Source: an uncultured Desulfovibrio sp. (lineage in GTDB: Bacteria; Desulfobacterota; Desulfovibrionia; Desulfovibrionales; Desulfovibrionaceae). From it: DNA of 64,000 nt. The position numbers and the translations under genes are program-made. Below are positions 16,625-26,571 of the stretch, one piece after another (positions within the stretch are counted from its first letter, which is position 1; every line of letters begins with the position of its first letter). The stretch spans positions 682,001-746,000 of the forward strand of contig CAJXYU010000001.1 in NCBI GenBank assembly GCA_913063155.1, read 5' to 3'. The notes beneath the pieces are model-generated. The model was not told where the DNA came from, searched no databases, and saw only the letters and a program-made list of their open reading frames with translations.

Positions 16625-17899
16625 ATGGCGAATGTAAGCATTCCGGAATACCGGATTACCGTCGACCAACTACGGCCGGGGGTATTCGTTCGCCTGGAAA
16701 GGGCAAACTGGTTTTCCCATCCCTTCCTGTTCAGCAGCTTCAAGATCAAAACCACAGACCAGATAGCAATCATCAGGGAGCTGGGCATCACCGAGCTCAT
16801 CTGTGTTCCGGAAAAGAGTGACGTCCTGCCGTTCAAACCCACGGAAACCCCGGAACAACCGGAAGCACCCAAGACCCCGCCCACGGAAATTCTGGACGCA
16901 CTTTGGGAACTCAAAAAGGAACGCGCCAAGCGCTTGCAGGAAAAGAAACAGCGCATCGCCGAATGCGAAAACAGATACATCTCTTCCGTCCGGGACTTCA
17001 CCAACATCATGAACGGCATCATCCGCAGCAATGCCCAGTCCGTTCTTGAAGCCGAGGCGTTCGTAGCAAGACTTACCGATCACTTCCTGCAGGACGCGGA
17101 ATCCACCCTGCACCTCATGAACGTCATGGAGCGCACCGAGCCCATCTACTCCCACCCCCTCAACGTGGCCGTCCTCTCCATGATGGTGGGCCGGGAGATC
17201 CGACTGGACGCGCAAGACATGAAGCTGCTCGGCATGGGTGCCTTGTTCCACGATCTGGGCAAATCGCGTATCGAAAAAAAACTTCTCCTCAAACGGGGAC
17301 AGCTTTCGAAACCGGAACAGGAAGTCATTGAACGCCATCCGGCTTTCGGCGTGGAGATACTTTCGAAAATCAAGGAGTTTCCCGACGGAGCCACGGACAT
17401 CGTCCTGCAACACCACGAACGCATGGACGGCTCCGGCTATCCTACTGAAATGAGTGGTGAAAGCATCCATCCCATGGCCCGCATCGTGGCCATCGCCGAC
17501 ACTTACGACAACCTGTGCAACAACAAGGAGCCCGAGGAATCCCTGACACCCTACCTGGCGCTGTCGTATATGTTTGGACAACAGAAAAAGCTGTTCGACA
17601 CCGAACTCCTGGCCTCGTTCATTCGCTGTCTCGGGGTCTATCCGCCCGGCACAGTGGTCCAACTCACCAACGGCACCATCGGTATGGTCATGTCCGTGAA
17701 CCCACACAATCAACTGCGCCCCAGCGTCGTACTTTATGATTCGGAAGTGCCCAAGAAGGAAGCCCTGATAGTGGAACTGGCCGAAGAAAACGACCTCAGA
17801 GTGGAGAAAAGCATCCGGCTCAGCCACCTGCCGCCGGAAATCTTCGAATACCTGTCCCCCCGTTCCCGCATCTCCTACTTCGTGGACCTCGACTCCTGA
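16625..17899 (+). CDS. HD-GYP cyclic-di-GMP phosphodiesterase
   Basis: 424 residues. An N-terminal DUF3391-type domain (1-130; YRITVDQLRPGVFV) is followed by a charged coiled stretch and an HD-GYP domain (about 165-370). The metal ligands are in HDLGKSRIEKK and the signature is HHERMDGSGYP, both intact, so hydrolysis of cyclic-di-GMP is expected. A small C-terminal domain with GTVVQLTNGTIGMV follows. The ATG at 16625 is used rather than the TTG before it. It converges with a hybrid kinase gene 4 bases away. Confidence 0.92.
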   Translation: MANVSIPEYRITVDQLRPGVFVRLERANWFSHPFLFSSFKIKTTDQIAIIRELGITELICVPEKSDVLPFKPTETPEQPEAPKTPPTEILDALWELKKERAKRLQEKKQRIAECENRYISSVRDFTNIMNGIIRSNAQSVLEAEAFVARLTDHFLQDAESTLHLMNVMERTEPIYSHPLNVAVLSMMVGREIRLDAQDMKLLGMGALFHDLGKSRIEKKLLLKRGQLSKPEQEVIERHPAFGVEILSKIKEFPDGATDIVLQHHERMDGSGYPTEMSGESIHPMARIVAIADTYDNLCNNKEPEESLTPYLALSYMFGQQKKLFDTELLASFIRCLGVYPPGTVVQLTNGTIGMVMSVNPHNQLRPSVVLYDSEVPKKEALIVELAEENDLRVEKSIRLSHLPPEIFEYLSPRSRISYFVDLDS

Positions 17900-17903
17900 C
17901 CGA

Positions 17904-20054
17904 TCAGCCCGACCCGGGAGCTCCCAACAGCCGGGCAATACTTTCCATGAGTTCGTGCTTGAGGATGGGTTTCATGATGAAATCGCCGACGCCCGCCTCC
18001 CGAATGCGTTCGTAGGAAACCGCCTCGCTGAAACCGGTGCAAAGAATGATGGGCTGATTGTCGCGAAGCTTGAGTATTTCCCGGGCGAGTTCCATACCGG
18101 TCATGTTGGGCATGGCCTGGTCCGTGATGACAAGGTCGAAATCGTCGGCCCGGTGACGGAACGCCTCCAACGCCTCAATACTGCTGGTACGGGTGACTAC
18201 TTCGAAACCGAAGCTTTCCAGCATTTCCCGGCCCACATCCACCAAGGCCTTTTCATCGTCCACAAAGAGGATACGGCCTTCGGTGAAAACAAGCGCCGGC
18301 ACGGCTTCCATCGTTTCCGGCCTCACCAAGTCCGGCGTCCTCGGCAAGTAGACGGTAAACACCGTTCCCTGGCCGGGTTCGCTCTCCACATGCACGTGTC
18401 CCTCATGCCGGGTGGCGATACCGTGCACCATGGAAAGCCCCATACCAGTGCCCTCTCCCAACTCCTTGGTGGTGAAAAAGGGGTCGAATATCCGGTCCAG
18501 CAACTCCGGTTCAATCCCGTGTCCCGTGTCGCGAACCGTCAGACGCACAAACCAGTCGGGCCGTCCCAACTCTTCGGGAATGACGCCGAGATCGGAGTCG
18601 TCGGCGTCCGCCACCTCCACCAGCATGAGCCCGCCGCTCTCACGCATGGCGTGTCCCGCATTGGTACACAAGTTGAGCAGCACCTGATGCACCTGGGTGG
18701 CGTCGGCCATGATGCGGTCATCCTCGGCGGTGATGCGCACATCAATATCTATATTGGCCGGAAGGCTGGAGCGTAGCAACTTGAGAGCCTCCTTGACCAG
18801 CGGAGTCAAATTCATGGGCTGACGTTCCTGCGGTCCCTGTCTTGAAAAATTGAGAATCTGGGTCACCAGGTCGCGCGCCCTGCCGCCGGCCTGCAGGATT
18901 TCCCCCACCCGCCGGGCAAGGCCGGGGTCGGACTCGGCCCCGCTCTGGATGATTTCCGCATACCCCATGATCACCCCGAGAATATTGTTGAAATCGTGTG
19001 CGATGCCGCCTGCGAGAGTTCCCAGAGCCTCCATCTTCTGGGCGAGCCGGAGTTTCTCCTCCAATTCCTTGCGCTCGGTTATCTCGAAAAAATATCCTCG
19101 AATCTCTTCCAGGTCTCCCAGCTCGGAGCGCACCGCATCCACGTTGGCCAACAGATTCACCCTGCCGCCAGGACCCCGAAAGTCCACCTCGTAATTCTTG
19201 ATGCGCCGAGACTGCACCAGGAGGTCACGCAGACTGTCCTGAGCCTGAAAGTAGTCCCACAAATCATAGATGTTGGTGCCTTGGGCTTCGGACGGAGACT
19301 CGAATCCGAACGTCAACGCGAAAGCCACATTGCAGTCCAGAATCAACCCATCCCCGTCAGCCGCGAAGTTGCCGGTGATGTCCTTGTCGAAAAGCAGTCG
19401 ATAACGTTTCTCACTGGTTTTAAGCTGCTTGAGAACCGAAGCACGCTTTGAGATATCACGCATGAGCCTGCGGTTGACCTTGTTCAACTCGACGGTGCGA
19501 TTGTCCACGATCTGGGAAAGGCGCTCGTTGAATTCCTTGAGTTGCGACTCGGCATACCACTTGTGACACAAGGAGTTTGCCAGCTGGCGAAGCTCCTGCG
19601 AACGGAAAGGCTTCTGGATGTAGAGCAGTTTGTCGGGCGGGGAAATTCTGGTGTTCAACTCCTTGAGAGGCACTTCGATCCCGGCGGCCATCATGACGAT
19701 CTCCACGTTGGGATCTATGGCGCGAAGACGCTCGGCAACCTCCACTCCGTTCAGGTCTCCGGCCTGCCCCATTTCCACCAGGGCCAGCGCAAAAGGGCCA
19801 TCCCGACCAATGGCATGGGCCGCTTCCCTGAGAGCCGCGCGCCCATCCGAGTGCAGGCTCACCTCGAAAGACGGCTGCTCCGCCTCAAGAGCGACCTCCT
19901 CATTGGAAGGCACGGATAAATCCGGGGCGAACAACGCCTCCAACGCCGAGGGTTCTCCGCCTTCGAAACAAAGAACATCCCGGTAGGATGTAAGCATTTC
20001 CGCATCAGGGTCCACGGCAAGGACCCTGTAGACCTGAGTGCGATCCTCAAACAC
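17904..20054 (-). CDS. hybrid histidine kinase with degenerate N-terminal receiver
   Basis: 716 residues: receiver-like domain (1-180), coiled coil, PAS (about 215-335), HisKA with GGIAHDFNNIL, HATPase with DTGHGIEPELLDRIF and GEGTGMGLSMVHG, and a C-terminal receiver with LVITDQAMPNMTG. In the N-terminal receiver the usual phosphoacceptor Asp is Glu (FALALVEMGQAGDLNG), so it may be locked or act as a docking domain; the C-terminal receiver is intact. The GTG at 20054 is preceded by GGAGAAGGA and was chosen over an ATG 66 bases upstream that has no such site. No membrane helices. Confidence 0.85.
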   Translation of the reverse strand: MFEDRTQVYRVLAVDPDAEMLTSYRDVLCFEGGEPSALEALFAPDLSVPSNEEVALEAEQPSFEVSLHSDGRAALREAAHAIGRDGPFALALVEMGQAGDLNGVEVAERLRAIDPNVEIVMMAAGIEVPLKELNTRISPPDKLLYIQKPFRSQELRQLANSLCHKWYAESQLKEFNERLSQIVDNRTVELNKVNRRLMRDISKRASVLKQLKTSEKRYRLLFDKDITGNFAADGDGLILDCNVAFALTFGFESPSEAQGTNIYDLWDYFQAQDSLRDLLVQSRRIKNYEVDFRGPGGRVNLLANVDAVRSELGDLEEIRGYFFEITERKELEEKLRLAQKMEALGTLAGGIAHDFNNILGVIMGYAEIIQSGAESDPGLARRVGEILQAGGRARDLVTQILNFSRQGPQERQPMNLTPLVKEALKLLRSSLPANIDIDVRITAEDDRIMADATQVHQVLLNLCTNAGHAMRESGGLMLVEVADADDSDLGVIPEELGRPDWFVRLTVRDTGHGIEPELLDRIFDPFFTTKELGEGTGMGLSMVHGIATRHEGHVHVESEPGQGTVFTVYLPRTPDLVRPETMEAVPALVFTEGRILFVDDEKALVDVGREMLESFGFEVVTRTSSIEALEAFRHRADDFDLVITDQAMPNMTGMELAREILKLRDNQPIILCTGFSEAVSYERIREAGVGDFIMKPILKHELMESIARLLGAPGSG

Positions 20055-20160
20055 GTTCCTTCTCCTGAAGTGCAAATGCGCTTTGCGGGGAAACCGCGTT
20101 TTTCCCACATGATAGGACATGGCACATTAAAAAGGAAGAACATTGGATTCTGGCCGCGGC

Positions 20161-20190
20161 AAAGGCCGGAAGCCTGATCAGCCCCCGGCC
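20161..20190 (-). terminator. likely terminator of the Tad operon
   Basis: On the minus strand GGCCGG pairs with CCGGCC around a 15-base loop and is followed by TTT. It lies 30 bases after the last Tad gene. Confidence 0.55.
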
Positions 20191-20219
20191 TCATGACACG
20201 ATCGAACACCGCGCCGACA

Positions 20220-21575
20220 TTATCGGGCCGCCACGTTCACGGCCTGCAACCGATAGATGAGGGCCTGTTCCAGTCCCAGCGCCTCGAGCACCTCGGGTCG
20301 GGCGGCAGAGGCCTCAGCCAAGGTTCCGTATCTGCCAAGCAGCACTCGGTGCCAAGTGCCCTTGCCCTCGATTTCAATACGATTGACCCAGGTCCGGTAG
20401 CCTTTGGCGCCGAGTTCGTCGCAATGCTTGCGGGCCCAATCCAGGTCTCGCCAGGAACTGACGTGAATGCCGAACACGTTTTGTATTGCTTCCCCGGAAT
20501 CCTGTTCCGTCTCCTCAAGGTCCGTTTCCTGTAGCCGAACCTCGGCGGCAGGAATCGGAGAGGCGACTGAAGACGGGGCCGCGGCAGCTTTCACGGGCGC
20601 CACGGCCCCGCCGATGGTCTGTCCCTCGGACGGGAAAGGTACCGGGGACAGTCGGTTCGGGGTTGAACCTGTCATGATCTGCGGAGCATCGAAGCGGGTC
20701 GCCATGCGAGCGCGCTTCAAATTTTCCGAAGCCTTGGTGTAATAGGCGGGAGAAAGCTCCATTGCCTTTTCAAAATAAGGAATGGCCTGACCGGGCCGAC
20801 CGCTGGAGAGCAGCACATACCCGAGATTGTTGTGGGCCACATATTCATTGCTCGCAAAACGAAACGCTTCCAGGGCCTCGACAAACTGGCCGGCATGGGC
20901 CAAGGCTACGCCAAGATTATTGTAAATACGCGGAGAGCCGCCCTCCTGAAGGGCCTGTTTGAAGGACTGGATTGCGAAGACATAATCCTTGCGGGCCATG
21001 TGAACCACGCCGAGATTGTTCAGGATGGCCGAGGTCTCTTTGCCCCGGTGCAGCCCCAGAGCCGTGGTGAAGGCCTGAGCGGCTTCGTCGAGCTCGCCTC
21101 TGCGGTCATGGATGATTCCCAAGTAGTTATGCGCCTTCCACAAGGAAGGGTCCTTGATGACGGCCAGCGCCAGATGAGATTCGGCCTCCTTGTAGAGCCC
21201 GGCTCGGAAGTAGATGACGCCCGCGCCCTGGTTTGCCCGAGCATGTTCCGGATCCGCTTTCAGCACCACCAGAAACTCGTTCAGGGCCATTTCATCCTGA
21301 CGCTGGTCGATGAGCAATTCACCTTTGAGGGCCCGGATGTTGATATTCTGCGGCTCCTTCTGTTGTGCCTTTGTCAGGTGCACAAAAGCCTGCTCGGCAT
21401 TGCCACGGTCAAGATATCCCTGAGCGATTCTCACATGCTTTTCAGCGGAAAGATCCAGGGTCGTGTCCTTGCCGTAAGCGAACTCCCTGAAGCTTTCGCC
21501 TCCCTTTTTGGTGGCGCATCCGGCCAACATGGCCGACAAGGCTACCAGCAACACGATCATTTTCATGGTCCTCAT
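20220..21575 (-). CDS. tadD: Tad lipoprotein with TPR repeats and SPOR domain
   Basis: 451 residues. A lipoprotein signal ends in MLAGC. About seven TPR repeats follow (45-290; for example AHNNLGYVLLSSGRPGQAI), a low-complexity linker, then a C-terminal SPOR domain (FGIHVSSWRDLDWARKHC) that would bind denuded peptidoglycan. TadD is the pilotin-like TPR lipoprotein of Tad systems; the SPOR fusion is an extra that could anchor the pilus machine in the wall. AGGAGG precedes the ATG at 21575. Last gene of the minus-strand Tad operon. Confidence 0.85.
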   Translation of the reverse strand: MRTMKMIVLLVALSAMLAGCATKKGGESFREFAYGKDTTLDLSAEKHVRIAQGYLDRGNAEQAFVHLTKAQQKEPQNINIRALKGELLIDQRQDEMALNEFLVVLKADPEHARANQGAGVIYFRAGLYKEAESHLALAVIKDPSLWKAHNYLGIIHDRRGELDEAAQAFTTALGLHRGKETSAILNNLGVVHMARKDYVFAIQSFKQALQEGGSPRIYNNLGVALAHAGQFVEALEAFRFASNEYVAHNNLGYVLLSSGRPGQAIPYFEKAMELSPAYYTKASENLKRARMATRFDAPQIMTGSTPNRLSPVPFPSEGQTIGGAVAPVKAAAAPSSVASPIPAAEVRLQETDLEETEQDSGEAIQNVFGIHVSSWRDLDWARKHCDELGAKGYRTWVNRIEIEGKGTWHRVLLGRYGTLAEASAARPEVLEALGLEQALIYRLQAVNVAAR

Positions 21576-21586
21576 GAGCACACCTC

Positions 21587-22546
21587 CTATTTGCCGAGCA
21601 TGTTCTGGAACAGGTCGGCCAGCATCAGGCCCGCAGGTCCCAGAATCGTCAGGAACAGGGCCGGAAGAATGAACAGAATAAGCGGCAGCATGAGTTTGAC
21701 CGGCAGCTTGGCTGCTGCTTCCTCGGCCTTTTGCCGACGCTTTTTACGCATGGCGTCGGAATAGACCCGCAAGGTCCGGCCAACGCTGATGCCGAAAACA
21801 TCCGCCTGAATGAGCAAAGTCACCAGACTGTTCAAATCATCAAGCCCCACCCGCTGCGAAAGGGACTTGAGCGCTTCGGAACGTTTCTTCCCGGCCCGAA
21901 GCTCCAGGGTCAGGGTGTAGAACTCCTCGCTCAACTCAGGGCCTGACGGCGCCATTTCTTCGCTCACGCGGGTGATGGCCTGATCCAGCCCCATACCGGA
22001 CTCCACGCAAACCACGAGCAGGTCCAGGGCGTCCGGCAAGGCATTGGTGATGCCGGTGAGCCGCTTCTTTCGCTTGAAACGCAGCCAGAACTCAGGAAGA
22101 TACACGCCGACGGCGGCGGCCCCGACGATCAGGAACATGGCGCCGCCCAAGCCCGTGCGGGCGAAAAAAACGGAGCGGGCGACCAGGGCCAGCGCCAGCA
22201 GAGTGACACAGAGCAACACCTTGCAACCCTGGAAAATCTTGAATGCGTCCGGACTGCGAAGCCCGGCCTGAACCAGCTTGAGCACTCCCTCGCTGATTTC
22301 CTCGTCACCCTTGGGCCCCATCCTGCGCCCCAATCCGGAAAACACGTCCATGAGCTGTCCGCCCAATTCGGAAAGGGCATCCGCGAACGCGGAGCGACCG
22401 GAAACGGATTCACCCTGCATCCGAGACTTGATGCGGTCCACGTTGCCCGCGCCGGACAGGAATCCCATGATTCCATAGACGCCCAGAAGGACGGCCACGA
22501 AACCCATGAAAGCGGCGACAACGGGTATGAGTTGGGCATTATCCAT
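21587..22546 (-). CDS. tadC: Tad inner-membrane platform protein TadC
   Basis: 319 residues of the GspF/T2SSF family, with membrane helices at both ends and a cytoplasmic helical core (LVVCVESGMGLDQAITRVSEEM). TadB and TadC together form the platform on which the ATPase acts to build the Flp pilus. AGGAG precedes the ATG, and the gene lies 10 bases after tadB. Confidence 0.93.
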   Translation of the reverse strand: MDNAQLIPVVAAFMGFVAVLLGVYGIMGFLSGAGNVDRIKSRMQGESVSGRSAFADALSELGGQLMDVFSGLGRRMGPKGDEEISEGVLKLVQAGLRSPDAFKIFQGCKVLLCVTLLALALVARSVFFARTGLGGAMFLIVGAAAVGVYLPEFWLRFKRKKRLTGITNALPDALDLLVVCVESGMGLDQAITRVSEEMAPSGPELSEEFYTLTLELRAGKKRSEALKSLSQRVGLDDLNSLVTLLIQADVFGISVGRTLRVYSDAMRKKRRQKAEEAAAKLPVKLMLPLILFILPALFLTILGPAGLMLADLFQNMLGK

Positions 22547-22556
22547 GGCTACGCTC

Positions 22557-23528
22557 CTAAACCTTGATTTTGATCATCTTACGGATGCACAGGACGCCCA
22601 AGGTCATGGTTGACAGGGCGATCATGGCGATGGTTCGGCCCATTTCCTCGGTCACGAGCAGACTCATGTACTCCGGGTTGATGATATACAGCACCCCGGC
22701 GATGCCAAAGGGCAGCGCAGTCAGGATCATGGCCGAAAGCTTGCCCTCGGCGGCCAGCACACGCACCTTGCCGTACAACTCGAAACGCTCGCGCACCAGC
22801 CGGGCGATATTGGAGATGATTTCCGCCAGATTACCGCCGGTTTCGCGCTGAATGTTCACCGAGACCACGAAGAATTTCAGGTCCGGGCAATCCACACGTT
22901 CCAGCAGGGCGGCCAGGGCCAAATCAGGATCCTTGCCGTAGTTCATCTCGTCCAGGGTCTGGCGGAACTCCACGCCGATGGGATCGTCGAATTCAGTGGC
23001 CACCATCTTCATGGAACCGTTGAAGGTATGCCCGGCCTTGAGAGCACGGGTCATGAGGTCCAGGGCGTCCGGCAACTGGTTGGTGAACCGCTCCATGCGC
23101 TTGGCCTTCTTGCGTCGCAGATAAAGGATGGGAATGGAACCGACCACAGCACCGAGAAACAACGCACCCAAAGAATTCTCGGTCAGCAAAAGAACCGTGT
23201 AGAACAGGGCGATGGTCAGAAAAACCGTACTCAGGAGGTACACCCCGGGCGTGCCCTTGGCGTCGGCCTGCATGATCAGCTTGCGCATGTTGGCCGCGAC
23301 CTTGAAGTTCATAAGCAGGCGGTTGAACCAGGGCACGTCGCTCATGATGGCCGACTGGCGAATGACCCCGCTCCGGGAGAGGTCAGTGCGGATGCTTCCC
23401 AGGGCCTGCAACCGGGTGCGCACATTGTCTTCCACCTTGTCCTGCCCGGCGCGGGTCAGGGAGATCACACCCATGGCAAGCATAAAGACCAGCATAAAGG
23501 CGACGATGATCATCAACATACCCATCAT
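22557..23528 (-). CDS. tadB: Tad inner-membrane platform protein TadB
   Basis: 323 residues, GspF-like: an N-terminal membrane helix, helices near 110-140, the core (LMTRALKAGHTFNGSMKMVATE; ISVNIQRETGGNLAEI-type segment) and C-terminal helices. Paired with TadC. The gene starts 4 bases after the CpaF gene. Confidence 0.93.
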   Translation of the reverse strand: MMGMLMIIVAFMLVFMLAMGVISLTRAGQDKVEDNVRTRLQALGSIRTDLSRSGVIRQSAIMSDVPWFNRLLMNFKVAANMRKLIMQADAKGTPGVYLLSTVFLTIALFYTVLLLTENSLGALFLGAVVGSIPILYLRRKKAKRMERFTNQLPDALDLMTRALKAGHTFNGSMKMVATEFDDPIGVEFRQTLDEMNYGKDPDLALAALLERVDCPDLKFFVVSVNIQRETGGNLAEIISNIARLVRERFELYGKVRVLAAEGKLSAMILTALPFGIAGVLYIINPEYMSLLVTEEMGRTIAMIALSTMTLGVLCIRKMIKIKV

Positions 23529-23532
23529 GGTT

Positions 23533-24906
23533 CTACTCCACTCTCTTGGCGTCGAAGATGTCGGTAGGGAACGTCTTGCTCATGCGTTCCAATTTTTCGG
23601 TGAACTTCGGACGAATGCCGCGCCCCGTGAAATAACCTTCCACACGGCCTTTGTCGCTGATTCCGGTCTGCTCGAAAGCAAAGATTTCCTGCATGGTGAT
23701 CACGTCCCCCTCCATACCCGTGACCTCCTGAACGCTCAGGACCTTGCGCGAGCCGTCCACCAGGCGGTTGGCCTGGATGATGACGTCCACAGCCGAGGCG
23801 ATGTAGCGCTTGAGCGAGAGGTCGGAGATGTTCAGCCCGGCCATGGAGACCATAGTTTCCAGACGCATGAGACAATCGCGGGGCGAATTGGCGTGGATGG
23901 TGGTCAGGGAGCCGTCATGGCCGGTGTTCATGGCCTGAAGCATGTCCAGAGCCTCGCCGGTACGGACCTCGCCCACGATGATGCGGTCCGGCCGCATGCG
24001 CAGGCAGTTCTTGACCAATTCACGCTGGGTGATCTCACCCTTGCCCTCAATATTGGCGGGCCTGGTTTCCAGACGAACGATATGCTCCTGCTTGAGCTGC
24101 AGTTCGGCTGCGTCTTCGATGGTCACGATGCGTTCGTCCTCAGGAATGTAACGGGACAGACAGTTGAGCAACGTGGTCTTCCCCGAACCGGTACCGCCGG
24201 AAATGATGATGTTCAACCGCGTCTTGACCATTCCTTTGAAAACCATGGCCATGCCTTCGGTAAAAGCGCCGAAACCGATGAGGTCCTGCACCTCGAGAGG
24301 GTCCTTGGAAAATTTGCGTATGGACAGGGAAGGACCATCCAGAGCCAAGGGAGGGATAATGGCGTTGACGCGCGAACCGTCCAGCAGTCGGGCGTCAACC
24401 ATGGGCTGAGACTCATCGATGCGGCGGCCGACGCGGGATACGATGCGGTCGATGATCTTGCGCAGATGGTCGTCGTCCCGGAACCGAGCCGGGGTGAGTT
24501 CCAGCTTGCCCGCACGCTCCACGTAAATCTGCTTGTACCCGTTGACCAGAATATCGTTGACCGTATGGTCCTTGACAAACGGCTCCAGCGGTCCGAGGCC
24601 CACAACCTCGTCCTGCACTTCGGAGAGCATACGCTTGCGTTCGGCCAGATTCAGGGGAGCGTTCTTGAACTCCTCCCAGAGCAACCCCTCCGTGACCTTG
24701 GAAATCTCGGCCTTGGTTTCCTCCTCGGAAAGGCGGTCAAGCATGGTCAGGTCCAACAGATCGATGAGCCGGTCATGGATCTTGGTCTTAATCTCGAAAT
24801 AGAGGTCTGCGGATCCGTCGCCCTGCGCAGGATCAGACTTGGACGCGGGTCTCACCTTCCCCGCAGCCTTGGAAGCGTTTTTGTTCAACCGTTCGGCAAG
24901 ATTCAT
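23533..24906 (-). CDS. cpaF: Tad secretion ATPase CpaF/TadA
   Basis: 457-residue VirB11/GspE-type ATPase. Walker A is [12 protein letters not shown], the Asp/His boxes surround [18 protein letters not shown], and the histidine box is [10 protein letters not shown]. It powers assembly and, in some systems, retraction of Flp pili. Its start overlaps the end of the CpaE gene by 4 bases, showing coupled translation. All catalytic motifs look intact. Confidence 0.96.
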   Translation of the reverse strand: MNLAERLNKNASKAAGKVRPASKSDPAQGDGSADLYFEIKTKIHDRLIDLLDLTMLDRLSEEETKAEISKVTEGLLWEEFKNAPLNLAERKRMLSEVQDEVVGLGPLEPFVKDHTVNDILVNGYKQIYVERAGKLELTPARFRDDDHLRKIIDRIVSRVGRRIDESQPMVDARLLDGSRVNAIIPPLALDGPSLSIRKFSKDPLEVQDLIGFGAFTEGMAMVFKGMVKTRLNIIISGGTGSGKTTLLNCLSRYIPEDERIVTIEDAAELQLKQEHIVRLETRPANIEGKGEITQRELVKNCLRMRPDRIIVGEVRTGEALDMLQAMNTGHDGSLTTIHANSPRDCLMRLETMVSMAGLNISDLSLKRYIASAVDVIIQANRLVDGSRKVLSVQEVTGMEGDVITMQEIFAFEQTGISDKGRVEGYFTGRGIRPKFTEKLERMSKTFPTDIFDAKRVE

Positions 24907-26096
24907 GCGCTCACCCTCGCTTCGCCGTCATGTTCCACGGCTTCGTTCTTCCGCCCGAATTTCCCGAACAGGCCCGACAGGGAGAATCCCCCTCCGCCTT
25001 GACGGCTGTCCTCGGGAACGAGTTCCCGAGCCACTCTGCGGAACTCCTTGGCCGCCTGGGACTTGGGGGCCGTCGACAGCCAGGGAATGCCCTGATTTAT
25101 GGAAGACAGTGCTGTAGAATAATCTTCGGGCAGGATCCCGAAAAATTCCATTTCCAACACCTTCTGGGCCTCGTCCAGGTCGACACCGGAATTTTTGGTC
25201 ACCCGGTTGGCCACAAGCCGGATGCGCCGTTCCGTGTCCGGGTCCTCGGCACGTAGTGTGTCCATGAGCTTGACGGTACGGGCAAGAGACGGCATAGCCA
25301 GGTCCGTAATCAGCAGAATGATGTCGGCCTGCTCCACCGCCTTGGGCAGCAGATCGTCCTCCATGGGCGATGCGTCCACCACCACGTTGGCGTACGCCTG
25401 GCGCAGATGTTCAAGGATCAGGAACATCTCCTGGCCGTTTTCTCCGCCCCTGGCCTCGGGCGCGGGCAGGACATGCAATCCGGACCCATGCTCCGCCATG
25501 GCGCTGCGCAGATAGGTGCTGTCCAAGCGGGAAATATCATCCAGCAACTGCCCCCAGGTGAATTCATACTGCAGGTCCAGGAACAGGGGCACTTCCCCCA
25601 CGGGTTGGCGAAGATCCAGCAGTGCCGCCTCGCCGGGAGTGCGTTCGTTGATGGCGCAGGCAAGGTTTACGGCCAGGGTGGTAGTCCCCAGTCCGGCTTT
25701 GCTGCCCAGTACGGAGATGATCCGTCCTCGCGGACCGCCGCCTTCCAGGCTTTCACGCAAGGCTGTGCGCATAAGGGCGGCCCGAAAGTCCTCCTTGGTC
25801 ACCGGAGCCTTGAGAAATTCGCGGATGCCGTGACGCATGGCCCGAATAAGCAGATCGGGATCGGGGGCTTCTCCCACCAGAAACACGTCCTCGGCCTGCC
25901 CTGATTCCAAAGCATGGAAGATATGGGGAAAATCCTCGTCCGCGCTGGGACCGGGCTCGTAGACCAACACGCCCATGTCTTCGGCCTCATCGGGCTGGAT
26001 GCGGGCCATGGGCATGTCCTTGACGATGCTTATCAGACGTTCGCGCTCCTCGTCGCTCACCACGGCCAGGGTGATCGGTATTATTCTGCTGTTCAT
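24903..26096 (-). CDS. cpaE: Tad localisation ATPase CpaE/TadZ
   Basis: 397 residues: an N-terminal receiver-like domain (1-130) without a clear phosphoacceptor, then a ParA/MinD-like ATPase with a deviant Walker A ([17 protein letters not shown]), in which the second lysine is absent, as in many TadZ proteins. These proteins place the pilus machine at a pole. GGGGAGG precedes the ATG. It overlaps cpaF by 4 bases. Confidence 0.92.
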   Translation of the reverse strand: MNSRIIPITLAVVSDEERERLISIVKDMPMARIQPDEAEDMGVLVYEPGPSADEDFPHIFHALESGQAEDVFLVGEAPDPDLLIRAMRHGIREFLKAPVTKEDFRAALMRTALRESLEGGGPRGRIISVLGSKAGLGTTTLAVNLACAINERTPGEAALLDLRQPVGEVPLFLDLQYEFTWGQLLDDISRLDSTYLRSAMAEHGSGLHVLPAPEARGGENGQEMFLILEHLRQAYANVVVDASPMEDDLLPKAVEQADIILLITDLAMPSLARTVKLMDTLRAEDPDTERRIRLVANRVTKNSGVDLDEAQKVLEMEFFGILPEDYSTALSSINQGIPWLSTAPKSQAAKEFRRVARELVPEDSRQGGGGFSLSGLFGKFGRKNEAVEHDGEARVSA

Positions 26097-26108
26097 ACGT
26101 TCCTCCCC

Positions 26109-26270
26109 CTATGAACCCGTACCGGCCATTTCCGAGGAAACGGTTTCGGTCTCCGAAGAATCGTTTCCGAAGCTCTTGAGAAAGAAGGCATCCGCCATAA
26201 GCACCGCCACCATGAGGGCCAGAAGCAGAATTTCACGCCAGTATTCGAGTTTCAGCTTGGGCAACAGCAT
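26109..26270 (-). CDS. small single-span membrane protein in the Tad operon
   Basis: A 53-residue protein (starts MLLPKLKLEYWREILL). It has one membrane helix (ILLLALMVAVLMADAFFL) and an acidic Ser/Thr-rich tail. GGGAGGGAG precedes its ATG, and the start overlaps the stop of the upstream lipoprotein gene (TGATG), so translation is coupled. It lies 12 bases before cpaE. Nothing in its sequence is recognised; position and coupling suggest a small part of the pilus machine. Confidence 0.65.
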   Translation of the reverse strand: MLLPKLKLEYWREILLLALMVAVLMADAFFLKSFGNDSSETETVSSEMAGTGS

Positions 26271-26560
26271 CAGTTGCTCCCTCCCACGATGACGTCCACA
26301 AGAGATTCCTTGCTGGAACTCTTCTGGGGTTCCGAGGTGGGGCCCTTCTGATATTTTTCGATGACCGACTGGGCATACTTGCCGTCCATGCCGCGCACCG
26401 GTTCGGTCCCGGCGGGCATGGGGTTGAGAATCTGGTTTTCCACGGCCATGTGCACGGACGACCCTTGGGGCACCGTGGATTCATGGTGTTCCACCAGCAT
26501 CGCCCGGCACCCGGAAGCCAGGAACATCATCATGACGGATATGAGGATCAACGATCTCAT
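26270..26560 (-). CDS. small Tad-locus lipoprotein
   Basis: A 96-residue lipoprotein: signal MRSLILISVMMMFLASGC with lipobox, then a short body (AVENQILNPMPAGTEPVRGMDGKYA) and a basic Ser/Lys-rich tail. It occupies the place where CpaD/RcpB-type outer-membrane lipoproteins lie in other Tad loci, but it is shorter and I cannot claim homology. GGAGAG precedes the ATG. Between the secretin gene and the small membrane-protein gene. Confidence 0.7.
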   Translation of the reverse strand: MRSLILISVMMMFLASGCRAMLVEHHESTVPQGSSVHMAVENQILNPMPAGTEPVRGMDGKYAQSVIEKYQKGPTSEPQKSSSKESLVDVIVGGSN

Positions 26561-26571
26561 GGTTCTCTCCT

